Source of the DNA: Paraburkholderia youngii
GTDB taxonomy: Bacteria; Pseudomonadota; Gammaproteobacteria; Burkholderiales; Burkholderiaceae
Length of the DNA: 64,000 nt
Reading direction: 5' to 3'
NCBI RefSeq assembly: GCF_013366925.1
Contig: NZ_JAALDK010000001.1
Span: 3,217,165-3,281,164 of the forward strand
This document shows, piece by piece, positions 27,842 to 36,997 of the stretch (position 1 is the stretch's first letter; every line of letters begins with the position of its first letter). The position numbers and the translations under genes are program-made. The notes beneath the pieces are model-generated. The model saw only the letters and a list, made by a program, of their open reading frames with translations. It did not search any database and was not told the DNA's origin.

Positions 27842-28180
27842 TCACACAGCCGTCTTCACGACTCTGGGTTGAAACGGGGCGTTCAGCTGCACGTCGCCAG
27901 CGGCCTCGTTGCGGGCAGCGCTCGTCGACAGATAGCGCAAACAGCACACGCGCAGAAACGACGCGAAATTCAACGGATCTTCGCCGCGCAACGCGATCAG
28001 TTCGTCGTGAAGCTTCACGACGAACTGGGTCGTCGTCACGTCCTCGCGGTTGGCGATTTCCTGAAGCACGTCCCAGAAGAGATTTTCGAGCCTCACCGTG
28101 GTCACGACGCCGTGAATGCGCAGCGCGCGCGTACGCGACTCGTAGAGGATCGGATCAGCGTTGACATAGACGTTGCACAT
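27842..28180 (-). CDS. Ribbon-helix-helix DNA-binding protein
   Basis: 112 residues. The segment TRALRIHGVVTTVRLENLFW followed by DVLQEIANREDVTTTQFVVKL fits the RHH_4 family, in which a beta strand and two helices form the dimeric DNA-binding fold. After it comes ALRGEDPLNFASFLRVCCLRYL, the family's typical C-terminal helix. The tail is polar. Convergent with the MFS gene. Its target is unknown; being next to the DJ-1 gene (same strand) is not evidence of a link. Confidence 0.8.
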   Translation of the reverse strand: MCNVYVNADPILYESRTRALRIHGVVTTVRLENLFWDVLQEIANREDVTTTQFVVKLHDELIALRGEDPLNFASFLRVCCLRYLSTSAARNEAAGDVQLNAPFQPRVVKTAV

Positions 28181-28309
28181 TCGGTCAGCCTTTCTCGCAA
28201 GTGATGACGTCGCAGGACGCGAAGCGCGCGGTGCGGTCGCTCATGCCATCATGATCGAGCGTAACACGGTTGCTCGCCCGCGATGCCGCGCTTCGGTCCT
28301 GGCGCTCCT

Positions 28310-28888
28310 TCAATGCGCGATGCGCGTGCCGAGCAGCGCAAGGAATTGCGCGATCCAGTTCACGTGCGAAGTCCATGCGGGTGCGGTGACGAAGTTCTCG
28401 TCGGTGATCGCGTCGGGCCAGTCGAGCGCCACGTACTCCGCGCCCGCCAGCTTCACCTCGGGCGCGCAGGCCGGATACGCGGAGATGCGCCGGCCTTCGA
28501 TCACGCCCGCCGCAGCAAGCAGTTGCGCGCCGTGGCAGACCGCGGCAATCGGTTTCTTCGCTTCGGCGAAGTGGCGCACCCAGCCAATCACCTTGTCGTT
28601 GAGCCGCAGATACTCGGGGGCGCGGCCGCCGGGCACGAGCAGCGCGTCATATTTCGCGGGGTCCACCGATGCGAAGTCGGTGTTCAGCGTGAAGTTGTGT
28701 CCGCGCTTTTCAGTGTAGGTTTGATCGCCTTCGAAGTCGTGGATCGCGGTGCGAATCGCGTCGCCGGCGCGCTTGTCGGGCGCAACCACGTCCACCTTAT
28801 GACCGACCGCCCCCAATGCCTGAAACGGCACCATCAGCTCATAGTCTTCGACGAAATCACCGGCGATGATAAGAATGCGCTTTGACAT
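28310..28888 (-). CDS. DJ-1/PfpI family protein
   Basis: 192 residues of the class I glutamine-amidotransferase-like fold. The nucleophile elbow is AVCHGAQLL (reactive Cys about residue 118) with a conserved acid near the N terminus (VEDYELMVP). [12 protein letters not shown] is the usual loop before it. Members are glyoxalases, deglycases, chaperones or proteases, and the sequence does not settle which. Start at ATG 28888. The neighbouring genes do not specify its role. Confidence 0.9.
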   Translation of the reverse strand: MSKRILIIAGDFVEDYELMVPFQALGAVGHKVDVVAPDKRAGDAIRTAIHDFEGDQTYTEKRGHNFTLNTDFASVDPAKYDALLVPGGRAPEYLRLNDKVIGWVRHFAEAKKPIAAVCHGAQLLAAAGVIEGRRISAYPACAPEVKLAGAEYVALDWPDAITDENFVTAPAWTSHVNWIAQFLALLGTRIAH

Positions 28889-29121
28889 GCTTCGTGTCCT
28901 CTCGAATCGGGTTGGGAAAGGCGAGGCGGACGCGCTGTCGCGGTGTGCGCAAAGCGGCCGTTGACAAGCAATATAGCGATCGACGCAGTGGGCGGGGTAA
29001 TACGCGGCTAAATGCCGACCAGGGATTTCACCGAGCTGAACGCGATTCAGCCCTCAGGCGAAGGAAAAAGAGTCGCGTTCGATTCGAGCGCGACCACTCT
29101 TTTGTCATTGGAAAGGTCCAC

Positions 29122-29607
29122 TCAACCACGCAGATTCGACACACATCGCTGCAGCACCTTGCGCAGCGTATCGACCGGGATTTCCGTTACTCCGTCCAGC
29201 ATGGACGCTTCGAGCGTGTCGATCGCTGAATCGCATTCCTTCAGTACCCTGCGCCCTTCGTCGGTCAGAAACAGATGAATCAGCCGGCCGTGCGTAGGAT
29301 GTCCAGCGCGTCCGACCCAACCGTTGGCCTCCATCGTCTTGACAACTTCGTTGGCCGACTGCGGCGTGATGAACGAGCGTTCGGCGAGTTTAGCGTTGGT
29401 CATCGCGCCGCTGGCGCTGATTACGGAGAGCGCGGTGAATTGAGGCAAGGTCAGCCCGAATTCACCCAGCACATCGATCAAACTGCGTTTGAGCAGGCGG
29501 TCCAGTTGGCCGACCACATAGGAAACGCGGGCAGGTGGCGCACCGGTTTTCGTTGAACCGGCCTGTTTGGCAAGGGGCGTTCGCCGCTTCTCCATTGTCT
29601 TGGTCAT
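29122..29607 (-). CDS. MarR-family regulator 1 of the aromatic-acid cluster
   Basis: 161-residue winged-helix repressor. Its core (GQLDRLLKRSLIDVLGEFGL, LPQFTALSVISASGAMTNA, ITPQSANEVVKTMEANGWV) is closely similar by eye to the second MarR protein encoded at 32051-32560, so they are paralogs. Divergent from the aromatic-acid transporter gene. A palindrome TATCAGG-TGT-CCTGAGA lies 52 bases upstream of the start, and a TATCAGG half-site abuts the start codon. Probably a ligand-released repressor of the transporter, responding to hydroxycinnamate or its CoA ester. Confidence 0.88.
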   Translation of the reverse strand: MTKTMEKRRTPLAKQAGSTKTGAPPARVSYVVGQLDRLLKRSLIDVLGEFGLTLPQFTALSVISASGAMTNAKLAERSFITPQSANEVVKTMEANGWVGRAGHPTHGRLIHLFLTDEGRRVLKECDSAIDTLEASMLDGVTEIPVDTLRKVLQRCVSNLRG

Positions 29608-29658
29608 TATCAGGTTAGCTTAGGTGTTTCTACCAAGCATATCATATTCTACTTTCAA

Positions 29659-29675
29659 TATCAGGTGTCCTGAGA
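29659..29675. promoter_or_regulatory. Probable MarR operator
   Basis: TATCAGG-TGT-CCTGAGA, a 7+3+7 palindrome with one mismatch, between the divergent marR and transporter genes. It matches the perfect version at 32606-32622. Flanking bases (TACCAAG and TACTTT upstream of it) are also shared between the two regions. Confidence 0.6.
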
Positions 29676-29830
29676 CTAGACTCATCACTAATTCCGGGGG
29701 TGCCGTGGGAAGGGTTCCGATAAGTGACGCAAAGATCATTGTCAGAAATCTTCTCCTTCCCATGGCCGCTTCGTCGAACGACGAAGCGTAGCTGGCCACT
29801 GGTAATTCAATCAAAGGTCAAGGAGACGTC

Positions 29831-31060
29831 ATGTCAAGTGTTGCTAATCGGTCGAGTGCCGTGGGCTCCAGTACTGCACTAACGTTGGCATTGTGCTTTC
29901 TCGTCGCGGTGCTGGAGGGTATCGACCTGCAGTCCACCGGCGTTGCGGCGCCTCGGATGGCGCACGAGTTCGGCTTGTCGGTCGGCCAGTTGGGGCTCGC
30001 TTTCAGCGCCGGCATGTTGGGGCTTTTACCGGGCGCGATGATCGGCGGCAGACTCGCCGACCGGATCGGCCGCAAGCGCGTTCTAATGATCTCAATGGCG
30101 GTATTCGGCATCTTCTCGATTGCGACCGCGCAGGTCTGGAGCTTCGAAAGTCTGCTGATTGCTCGCCTGCTGACGGGCATCGGGCTCGGCGGCGCGATGC
30201 CGAACCTGATCGCGTTGTCTTCCGAGGCGGTCGATCCGCGTCACCGCAACACGGCGGTCAGTGTCATGTATTGCGGTATGCCGGTCGGCGGCGCGCTTGC
30301 CGCATTGATCGCCGTGCTGAGCGCGGGTGCTACTGCGTGGCGTCATATCTTCTACGTAGGCGGAGTCGGACCGCTGCTCATCATTCCGCTGCTGATCGCG
30401 TTGCTGCCTGAGTCACGCGAATTCGCCGCCGAGTCGCGGGAATCGACTAAAGCGGACAAATCGCTGCTATCGACGCGCGCAGTCCTGTTCGGCGAGGGGC
30501 GCGCCGCGGCGACGATCGGTATCTGGATCAGTTTCTTCTGTACGCTGATCGTTCTTTATTTCCTGCTGAACTGGTTGCCTTCGTTGACCGTGGGGCGCGG
30601 CATGAGTCGTTCGCAGGCCGGGATTGCACAGATCTTTTTCAACGTCGGCAGCGTGATTGGCGTGCTCGGCATCGGTCTGCTGATGGATCGCTTCAGACAA
30701 GGCCTGTCGGTCACGGCAATCTATGCGTGCATCGTCGGTGCGTTGGTCGCGCTTTCGCAGGTCGCCAGCATCGAGACGTTATCCGTTGCCGTGCTGTTCG
30801 CCGGCATGGGCGTCGTCGGCGCGCAGTCGATGCTGTATGCGCTGTCCGCCGCGAGCTATCCGACCAGCGTGCGGGGTACGGGCGTCGGCGCCGCGGTGGC
30901 GGTGGGACGCGTCGGTTCGATCGTCGGCCCCGCCGCCGCAGGGCAATTGCTGTCGATGGGAAAGAGCTCGGCCCTCGTTATCGGCGCGAGCGTGCCGGTG
31001 ACCATCATCGCGGCGATTACGGCATTGCTCGTCATTCGCTCCAACGCCGCGAAACGCTAA
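29831..31060 (+). CDS. Aromatic acid:H+ symporter family MFS transporter
   Basis: 409 residues, twelve membrane segments, AAHS family (PcaK/MhpT/HcaK type). Diagnostic features: TM1 region LCFLVAVLEGIDLQSTGVAA with the acidic residue of AAHS carriers, motif A GGRLADRIGRKRV between TM2 and TM3, and RLLTGIGLGGAMPNLIAL in TM4. Located between the two paralogous MarR genes of the ferulate cluster, it is the likely uptake carrier for ferulate or related phenylpropanoids. AAGGAGACGTC precedes the ATG. Ends at a strong terminator. Confidence 0.9.
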   Translation: MSSVANRSSAVGSSTALTLALCFLVAVLEGIDLQSTGVAAPRMAHEFGLSVGQLGLAFSAGMLGLLPGAMIGGRLADRIGRKRVLMISMAVFGIFSIATAQVWSFESLLIARLLTGIGLGGAMPNLIALSSEAVDPRHRNTAVSVMYCGMPVGGALAALIAVLSAGATAWRHIFYVGGVGPLLIIPLLIALLPESREFAAESRESTKADKSLLSTRAVLFGEGRAAATIGIWISFFCTLIVLYFLLNWLPSLTVGRGMSRSQAGIAQIFFNVGSVIGVLGIGLLMDRFRQGLSVTAIYACIVGALVALSQVASIETLSVAVLFAGMGVVGAQSMLYALSAASYPTSVRGTGVGAAVAVGRVGSIVGPAAAGQLLSMGKSSALVIGASVPVTIIAAITALLVIRSNAAKR

Positions 31061-31080
31061 GTATTCGTTGATGGACTGAG

Positions 31081-31113
31081 ATGGCCCGGCGCTTTCGCGC
31101 CGGGCCATTTTTC
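31081..31113 (+). terminator. Rho-independent terminator after the transporter gene
   Basis: A 12-bp perfect stem ATGGCCCGGCGC / GCGCCGGGCCAT with loop TTTC, followed by a T run. It stands between the convergent transporter and amidohydrolase genes. Confidence 0.85.
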
Positions 31114-31132
31114 ATGCGTCATTCGCGATTCG

Positions 31133-32017
31133 TCATGCGTCGGCCCGCAAACCCAGCAAGCTGACGGCATTCTCTTTCAGAATGAGCGGTTTCACTTCGG
31201 GCTTGATGTCGAGCGTGTCGAAGTCCTCCAGCCAGCGGTCCGGCCGGATCAGCGGGAAGTCGGACGCGAACAGCACCTTGTTGCGCAACAGCGTATTCGC
31301 ATACTTGACCAGCTCGGGCGAAAAGTACTTCGGCGACCAGCCCGACAGATCGATATACACGTTCGGTTTATGCAGCGCGATCGACAGCGCCTGCTCCTGC
31401 CACGGCCAGGACGGATGCGCGATCACGATCTTCATGTCTGGAAAGTCGACGGCCACATCGTCGAGATAGATCGGCTCCGAATACTTGAGGCGCAAGCCGC
31501 CGCCACCGCGCATGCCCGAGCCCATGCCCGAATGTCCGCTGTGAAAGACCGCCGGCAGCCCGTACTCGGCGATCACTTCATATAGCGGGTACGCCATGCG
31601 GTCGTTGGCGAAAAAGCCCTGCATCGTAGGGTGAAACTTGAAACCGCGCACGCCGTGCTCGTCGATGAGCCGCCGTGCTTCGCGCGCGCCGAACTTGCCT
31701 TTATGCGGATCGATGCTGGCGAACGCGATCATGATGTCGGCGTTGTTCTGCGCGAACTGCGCGACCTCTTCATTCGAAATGCGACGGCGCCCGACGTTCG
31801 CTTCGCAGTCGACGGTAAACATCACGAAGCCGATCTTGCGCTCCCGATAGTGCTCGATCGTTTCGGGAATGGTCGGGCGTCGCCCTTGTTTGAGCACGGT
31901 GCCGAAGTACTTGTCGGCGGCTTCGTCGAATTCTTTGGCAAACAGGTCTGGCGGTTGACAGCACGACACCTCGGCATGCACGTGGGTGTCGATGGCCTTC
32001 AGTTGATCGATATTCAA
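31133..32017 (-). CDS. Amidohydrolase of the aromatic decarboxylase/hydratase group
   Basis: 294-residue TIM-barrel protein of the amidohydrolase-2 family (PF04909). Metal-binding pattern begins with DTHVH near the N terminus, then GFKFHP, VFHSGHSG, IAHPSWPW and FASDFPLI, all in expected order. Relatives include gamma-resorcylate decarboxylase, 4-oxalomesaconate hydratase and 2-pyrone-4,6-dicarboxylate lactonase. Sits 33 bases downstream of the second marR gene on the same strand, so it belongs to the ferulate cluster and may process an aromatic or ring-cleavage product. Exact reaction not determinable. Confidence 0.85.
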   Translation of the reverse strand: MNIDQLKAIDTHVHAEVSCCQPPDLFAKEFDEAADKYFGTVLKQGRRPTIPETIEHYRERKIGFVMFTVDCEANVGRRRISNEEVAQFAQNNADIMIAFASIDPHKGKFGAREARRLIDEHGVRGFKFHPTMQGFFANDRMAYPLYEVIAEYGLPAVFHSGHSGMGSGMRGGGGLRLKYSEPIYLDDVAVDFPDMKIVIAHPSWPWQEQALSIALHKPNVYIDLSGWSPKYFSPELVKYANTLLRNKVLFASDFPLIRPDRWLEDFDTLDIKPEVKPLILKENAVSLLGLRADA

Positions 32018-32050
32018 TGGCGTCTCCTATGTGTAATTGAGGCTGATGCG

Positions 32051-32560
32051 TCAGGCTGCGCGAAGATTGCGCACGCATGTCGACAGCAGGTCTTTCAGCA
32101 TTTGTGAACCGTGTTCATCGATTTCGCCAAGCATCGATTGCTCGACCCTGTCGGCGACACCGTCGCACTGATCCAGCAATGTTTCGCCGGCCTGCGTCAG
32201 CGACAGCAGCCCGACGCGACGGTTGAACGGATCGGCCACGCGCGTGACCCATCCGTTCGCTTCCATCGATTTGACGACCGCGCTGGCCGCTTGCGGCGTG
32301 ATCAACGAGCGCTGCGCGAGCTGCGCGTTCGACGAACGCGCGCGCGCCCGCAGCACCGACAGCGCCGTGTATTGCGGCAACGTCAGACCGTGCGACGCGA
32401 GCGCTTCGGAAAGCTGCCGCGTGAGAAACTTGTCGAGCTGCCCGGCCAGGTAGGTCAGACGCACCGGAGCGGCAGCATGCCTTCGATCGCGCACGTTGCG
32501 CCGCACCGTGTCGCCTGGCGTGGTTGCGGACCCTGACGGCTTTCTCTTGATCGTCGGCAT
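32051..32560 (-). CDS. MarR-family regulator 2 of the aromatic-acid cluster
   Basis: 169 residues, paralog of the protein encoded at 29122-29607, with matching core LPQYTALSVLRARARSSNAQ, ITPQAASAVVKSMEANGWVT and a similar C terminus ending in CVRNLR. The first 30 residues are basic and variable. Divergent from the hydratase/lyase gene; a perfect palindrome lies 45 bases upstream of its start. Related regulators (FerR/FerC/HcaR) repress ferulate genes and are released by feruloyl-CoA, so the same is likely here. Confidence 0.9.
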   Translation of the reverse strand: MPTIKRKPSGSATTPGDTVRRNVRDRRHAAAPVRLTYLAGQLDKFLTRQLSEALASHGLTLPQYTALSVLRARARSSNAQLAQRSLITPQAASAVVKSMEANGWVTRVADPFNRRVGLLSLTQAGETLLDQCDGVADRVEQSMLGEIDEHGSQMLKDLLSTCVRNLRAA

Positions 32561-32605
32561 AGGCGGTTAGGGGTTTGTACCAAGACCTCTACATTGTACT
32601 TTACT

Positions 32606-32622
32606 TATCAGGTCGCCTGATA
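32606..32622. promoter_or_regulatory. Probable MarR operator controlling the ferulate genes
   Basis: Perfect palindrome TATCAGG-TCG-CCTGATA between the divergent marR and hydratase/lyase genes, 47 bases before the lyase start. Same element as at 29659-29675. Confidence 0.7.
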
Positions 32623-32669
32623 TTAAATTGAGCTCAGGCCGCGAGGGCGGCATTGATACGGAGATGCAG

Positions 32670-33497
32670 ATGAGTTACGAAGGACGCTGGAAAACGGTCA
32701 AGGTCGCGGTGGAAGGCGGAATCGCCTGGGTCACGTTCAATCGTCCGGAAAAGCGCAACGCGATGAGCCCGACGCTGAACAAGGAAATGATCGACGTTCT
32801 CGAGACGCTCGAACTCGACGCCGAAGCCCAGGTTCTCGTGCTGACCGGCGAAGGCAGCGCGTGGACGGCCGGCATGGACCTGAAGGAATATTTCCGCGAA
32901 GTGGATGCGGGTCCGGACGTGCTGCAGGAGCGGATTCGCCGCGACGCGAGCCGCTGGCAATGGCAATTGCTGCGCATGTACTCGAAGCCGACCATCGCGA
33001 TGGTCAACGGCTGGTGCTTCGGCGGCGGCTTCTCGCCGCTGGTCGCCTGCGATCTGGCGATCGCCGCGGACGAAGCCGTGTTCGGCCTGTCCGAAATCAA
33101 CTGGGGCATTCCGCCGGGCAACCTCGTGAGCAAGGCGATGGCCGATACTGTCGGGCATCGTGAAGCGCTGTACTACATCATGACGGGCGACACCTTCACG
33201 GGTCCGCAAGCCGCGAAGATGGGTCTCGTGAACAAGAGCGTGCCGCTCGCGCAACTGCGCGACGAAACGATCGCTCTCGCGGCGAAACTGCTGAACAAGA
33301 ACCCGGTCGTGCTGCGCAACGCGAAGCATGGCTTCAAGCGTTCGCGCGAACTCACATGGGAGCAGAACGAAGACTACCTGTACGCGAAGCTCGACCAGGC
33401 GAATTATCGCGATCCGGAAGGCGGCCGCGAACAGGGCCTGAAGCAGTTCCTCGACGACAAGAGCATCAAGCCGGGCTTGCAGACCTACAAGCGCTAA
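32670..33497 (+). CDS. ech: p-Hydroxycinnamoyl-CoA hydratase/lyase
   Basis: 275-residue crotonase-fold enzyme that hydrates feruloyl-CoA (or coumaroyl-CoA) and cleaves it to vanillin (or 4-hydroxybenzaldehyde) and acetyl-CoA. It closely matches the Pseudomonas Ech/HCHL sequence, including NRPEKRNAMSPTLN, WTAGMDLKEYFREVDAGP, GWCFGGGFSPLVACDLAIAA, LSEINWGIPPGNLVSKAMAD and the end QFLDDKSIKPGLQTYKR. Start taken at ATG 32670 (MSYEGRWKTVKV) because family proteins start there and ACGGAG is properly spaced; ATG 32664 is too near it. First gene of the catabolic operon. Confidence 0.96.
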   Translation: MSYEGRWKTVKVAVEGGIAWVTFNRPEKRNAMSPTLNKEMIDVLETLELDAEAQVLVLTGEGSAWTAGMDLKEYFREVDAGPDVLQERIRRDASRWQWQLLRMYSKPTIAMVNGWCFGGGFSPLVACDLAIAADEAVFGLSEINWGIPPGNLVSKAMADTVGHREALYYIMTGDTFTGPQAAKMGLVNKSVPLAQLRDETIALAAKLLNKNPVVLRNAKHGFKRSRELTWEQNEDYLYAKLDQANYRDPEGGREQGLKQFLDDKSIKPGLQTYKR

Positions 33498-33535
33498 GCG
33501 GCGCACTTCACCGCTACGACTGAGGAGACGAACAC

Positions 33536-34987
33536 ATGCATCAAACGAACCTGTTGATTGGCGGCGCGAAACGTGCCGCGTCGAACGGCAAGACTTTCGA
33601 GCGCATCAATCCCGCGACGGGCGCGGTGGCCACCCGCGCCGCCGCGGCCACCGTCGAGGACGCCGATGCAGCCGTCGCCGCCGCGGCGCGCGCGTTCCCG
33701 GCATGGGCGGCGCTCACGCCGACGGAACGGCGCAAACGCCTGCTCGCCGCCGCCGACCGCATGGACGCGCGCACGGCCGAGTTCATCGCGATCGGCGCGG
33801 CCGAAACGGGGGCGATGGCGAACTGGTACGGCTTTAACGTGATGCTCGCGGCCAACATGCTGCGCGAAGCCGCGGCGATGACGACACAGATCGACGGCGC
33901 GGTGATTCCTTCGGACGTGCCGGGCAGCCTCGCGATGGCCGTGCGTCAGCCGTGCGGCGTCGTGCTCGGCATGGCGCCGTGGAATGCGCCCGTGATTCTC
34001 GCGACGCGGGCGCTCGCGATGCCGCTCGCGTGCGGCAACACGGTCGTGCTGAAGGCGTCGGAAGGATGTCCCGGCGTGCATGCGCTGATCGGCGAAGTGC
34101 TGAACGACGCGGGTCTCGGCGAAGGCGTCGTCAACGTGCTCACGCATGCGCCGGAAGATGCGCCCGCGATCGTGGAGCGTCTGGTCGCGAATCCCGCCGT
34201 GAAGCGCGTGAATTTCACCGGATCGACGCGGGTCGGCCGCATCGTCGCCGAGCTTTCGGCGCGCCATCTGAAACCCGCGCTGCTCGAACTGGGCGGCAAG
34301 GCGCCGGTGCTCGTGCTCGACGACGCGGACCTCGACGCCGCGGTCGAAGGTATCGCGTTCGGCGCGTTCTTCAATCAAGGCCAGATCTGCATGTCGACGG
34401 AACGCGTGATCGTCGATCGCAAGGTTGCCGATGCGTTCGTCGAGAAGCTCGTCGCGAAAGCGCGCACGCTGAAGGCAGGCGATCCGACGCAGCCGGGCTC
34501 GATTCTCGGCACGCTGGAGAGCGAAGCCGCCGCGCGGCGCATTCGCGCGCTCGTCGAAGATGCCCGCGAAAAGGGTGCGAATCTGCCGCTCGGGTGCGAG
34601 GTGAACGGCGCGATCATGCAGCCGGTGATCGTCGAGAACGTTACCCGCGAGATGAAGCTCTATGCCGACGAATCGTTCGGCCCGGTGGTGACGGTACAGC
34701 GCGTGGACGGCGATGAAGAGGCGCTGACGGTCGCCAACGATAGCGAGTATGGCTTGTCGGCGGCGGTGTTCAGCCGCGATATTGCGCGTGCGATGAACGT
34801 CGCGAAACGCATCGAGTCGGGCATCTGCCACATCAACGGCCCGACCGTGCACGACGAGGCGCAGATGCCGTTCGGCGGCGTGAAGGCGAGCGGTTATGGG
34901 CGCTTCGGCAGCAAGGCGTCGATTCCCGAGTTCACCGAGTTGCGCTGGATCACGGTGCAGACGAGCCCGCGTCATTATCCGATCTAG
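33536..34987 (+). CDS. vdh: Vanillin dehydrogenase (aldehyde dehydrogenase family)
   Basis: 483 residues; NAD(P)-dependent oxidation of vanillin to vanillate. Catalytic cysteine in FNQGQICMSTERV, general-base glutamate in LLELGGKAPVLV, cofactor loop NFTGSTRVGRIVAE, and the C-terminal MPFGGVKASGYGRFG. This is the salicylaldehyde/vanillin dehydrogenase branch. It follows ech by 38 bases with a GAGGAGAC ribosome site and takes the aldehyde that Ech releases. Confidence 0.92.
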   Translation: MHQTNLLIGGAKRAASNGKTFERINPATGAVATRAAAATVEDADAAVAAAARAFPAWAALTPTERRKRLLAAADRMDARTAEFIAIGAAETGAMANWYGFNVMLAANMLREAAAMTTQIDGAVIPSDVPGSLAMAVRQPCGVVLGMAPWNAPVILATRALAMPLACGNTVVLKASEGCPGVHALIGEVLNDAGLGEGVVNVLTHAPEDAPAIVERLVANPAVKRVNFTGSTRVGRIVAELSARHLKPALLELGGKAPVLVLDDADLDAAVEGIAFGAFFNQGQICMSTERVIVDRKVADAFVEKLVAKARTLKAGDPTQPGSILGTLESEAAARRIRALVEDAREKGANLPLGCEVNGAIMQPVIVENVTREMKLYADESFGPVVTVQRVDGDEEALTVANDSEYGLSAAVFSRDIARAMNVAKRIESGICHINGPTVHDEAQMPFGGVKASGYGRFGSKASIPEFTELRWITVQTSPRHYPI

Positions 34988-35044
34988 GCGTCGGCTCCCG
35001 GCCGCAATGCCCTAAGGGTAGGAAAAGCGATACAACCAACATGG

Positions 35045-35078
35045 GACCAGAGTAAGCGATAAAGCGCTAACTCTGGTC
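35045..35078. promoter_or_regulatory. 9-bp perfect inverted repeat in the leader of fcs
   Basis: GACCAGAGT and ACTCTGGTC flank 16 bases, ending 17 bases before the fcs start. No T run follows, so it is not a standard terminator. It may be an operator or an RNA hairpin that adjusts expression of fcs relative to ech-vdh. Confidence 0.5.
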
Positions 35079-35095
35079 GACATAGGAGACAGGTT

Positions 35096-36997
35096 TTGGA
35101 ATCGGAGCACAGCCACGCAAGCTCTCTGGCGACCGGATACCGGAGCGTCGCCATCGGAGCGCCTTCCTCGCGGATCGAGAAACGCGGCGACTGCTGGTAC
35201 CTCGAGTCACTTGAACCTCTGGGCCCGTTTCCGGAGCGCTTTACCGACCGCTTGCTGAGCGGCGCACGCGCGCATCCCGACCGGCTGCTCGTCGCGCGAC
35301 GCGATGCCAATGGCGCGTGGCAAGGCATCACCTATGCGCAAATGCTCGAGCGCGCGCGTGCGATCGGGCAGGCGCTGCTCGATCGCGATCTCAGCGCCGA
35401 GCGCCCGTTGGTGATCCTGTCGGGCAACAGCGTCGAACATATGCAGCTCGCACTCGGCGCGATGTGGGCCGGTATCGCTTATGCACCGGTGTCGCCGGCC
35501 TATTCGTTGATGTCGGGCGATTACGGAAAGCTGCGCCATGTCCTCGAACTGCTCAAACCGGGTCTCGTCTACGCGGACGATATCGGCGCATATACAACCG
35601 CGCTCGATGCCGCGCTGGATAGCGAAGTTGAACGTGTCAGCGCGGCGCCCGCGCCGAACGCGTCCAGGGTGACGCGCTTCGACGCATTGCTCGACACCGT
35701 CCCGCGCGACGTCGACGCGGCCAACGCGCGCGTGAATGGCGACACGATTGCGAAGTTCCTGTTCACGTCCGGCTCGACGAACCTGCCGAAAGCCGTGCCG
35801 ACCACGCATCGCATGCTGGGCGCAAACCAGCAGATGCTGCTCGAAACCTTTCCGCAGTTCGGCATCGAGCCGCCGGTCCTCGTCGACTGGCTGCCGTGGA
35901 ATCACACGTTCGGCGGCAGCCACAACGTCGGCATCGTGCTGTACAACGGTGGCACGCTCTATATCGACGACGGCAAACCCATCGCCGGCAAATTCGACGA
36001 GACGCTGCGCAATCTGCGAGAGGTCGCGCCGACCATCTACTTCAACGTGCCGAAGGGTTGGGAAGAACTGACCATCGCGCTGGAAAAGGATGCGGTGTTG
36101 CGCGAGCGGTTTTTCTCACGCGTGAAGATGTATTTCTTCGCGGGCGCCGGTCTGTCGCAGGCGGCGTGGGAGCGTCTCGAACGCGTGACGCTCGAACATT
36201 GCGGAGAACGCATCCGCATCATGGCCGGGCTCGGCATGACCGAAACCGCCCCGTCCTGTCTGTTCACGACGGGACCCGTATCGTGCGCCGGCTATATCGG
36301 CTTGCCGCCGCCGGGGTGCCAGGCCAAGATCGCGCCTGTCGATGGCAAATTCGAAGCGCGCTTTCGCGGCCCTCACGTGATGGGCGGTTACTGGCGCGCA
36401 TCGCCGGCGCTTCAGAGCAGCGTGTTCGACGACGAAGGCTACTACCGCACCGGCGACGCCGTGCGTTTCGTCGACCCGCAACGTCCGGAACTGGGCCTGA
36501 TGTTCGATGGCCGCATTGCGGAAGACTTCAAGCTGGCGTCGGGAACCTTCGTCAGCGTTGGGCCGATGCGCGCGCGCATCATCAGCGAAGGGGCGCCCTA
36601 CGTTCAGGATGCGGTCATTACGGGGATGAACCGTGACGAAGTCGGCGTGATGATTTTTCCGCGCCTCGACGCGTGTCGCGCATTGGCGGGTTCGCCCGCG
36701 GATGCGAGCACGGAGGAGGTGCTCAACACGGCCGCCGTGCGCGATTTCTTCAGCGAACTCGTCGCGCGGCTGAATCGGAGTGCGACGGGCAGTGCGTCGT
36801 TCATTGCCCGCATGCACGTGCTGAGCGCGCCGCCGTCGCTCGACCTGGGCGAGATCACCGACAAAGGCTCGATCAATCAGCGCGCCGTGCTCCAGCACCG
36901 CGCCGCGCTAGTGGAAGCCATGCACGAAGCCGACGCAGCCGACGCGACGGTGATCCATGCGCGCAAAGGCAGCCAGTCCGGGGACACGAAGAAATGA
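35096..36997 (+). CDS. fcs: Feruloyl-CoA synthetase
   Basis: 633-residue ANL-superfamily ligase that activates ferulate with ATP and CoA. AMP-binding motif FTSGSTNLPKAVPTTH (about residues 222-237), GLGMTETAPS, and adenylate loop YYRTGDAVRFVD are present. The product is the substrate of Ech. The start is TTG 35096, with AGGAG seven bases before; no ATG gives a better start. It ends overlapping the next gene by 4 bases (ATGA). The N-terminal 45 residues are variable. Confidence 0.92.
   Translation: MESEHSHASSLATGYRSVAIGAPSSRIEKRGDCWYLESLEPLGPFPERFTDRLLSGARAHPDRLLVARRDANGAWQGITYAQMLERARAIGQALLDRDLSAERPLVILSGNSVEHMQLALGAMWAGIAYAPVSPAYSLMSGDYGKLRHVLELLKPGLVYADDIGAYTTALDAALDSEVERVSAAPAPNASRVTRFDALLDTVPRDVDAANARVNGDTIAKFLFTSGSTNLPKAVPTTHRMLGANQQMLLETFPQFGIEPPVLVDWLPWNHTFGGSHNVGIVLYNGGTLYIDDGKPIAGKFDETLRNLREVAPTIYFNVPKGWEELTIALEKDAVLRERFFSRVKMYFFAGAGLSQAAWERLERVTLEHCGERIRIMAGLGMTETAPSCLFTTGPVSCAGYIGLPPPGCQAKIAPVDGKFEARFRGPHVMGGYWRASPALQSSVFDDEGYYRTGDAVRFVDPQRPELGLMFDGRIAEDFKLASGTFVSVGPMRARIISEGAPYVQDAVITGMNRDEVGVMIFPRLDACRALAGSPADASTEEVLNTAAVRDFFSELVARLNRSATGSASFIARMHVLSAPPSLDLGEITDKGSINQRAVLQHRAALVEAMHEADAADATVIHARKGSQSGDTKK

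Noticed and set aside
29620..29814. 64-codon minus-strand frame between marR and the transporter gene
   Set aside because: Covers the shared operator and promoter region and lacks a ribosome site.
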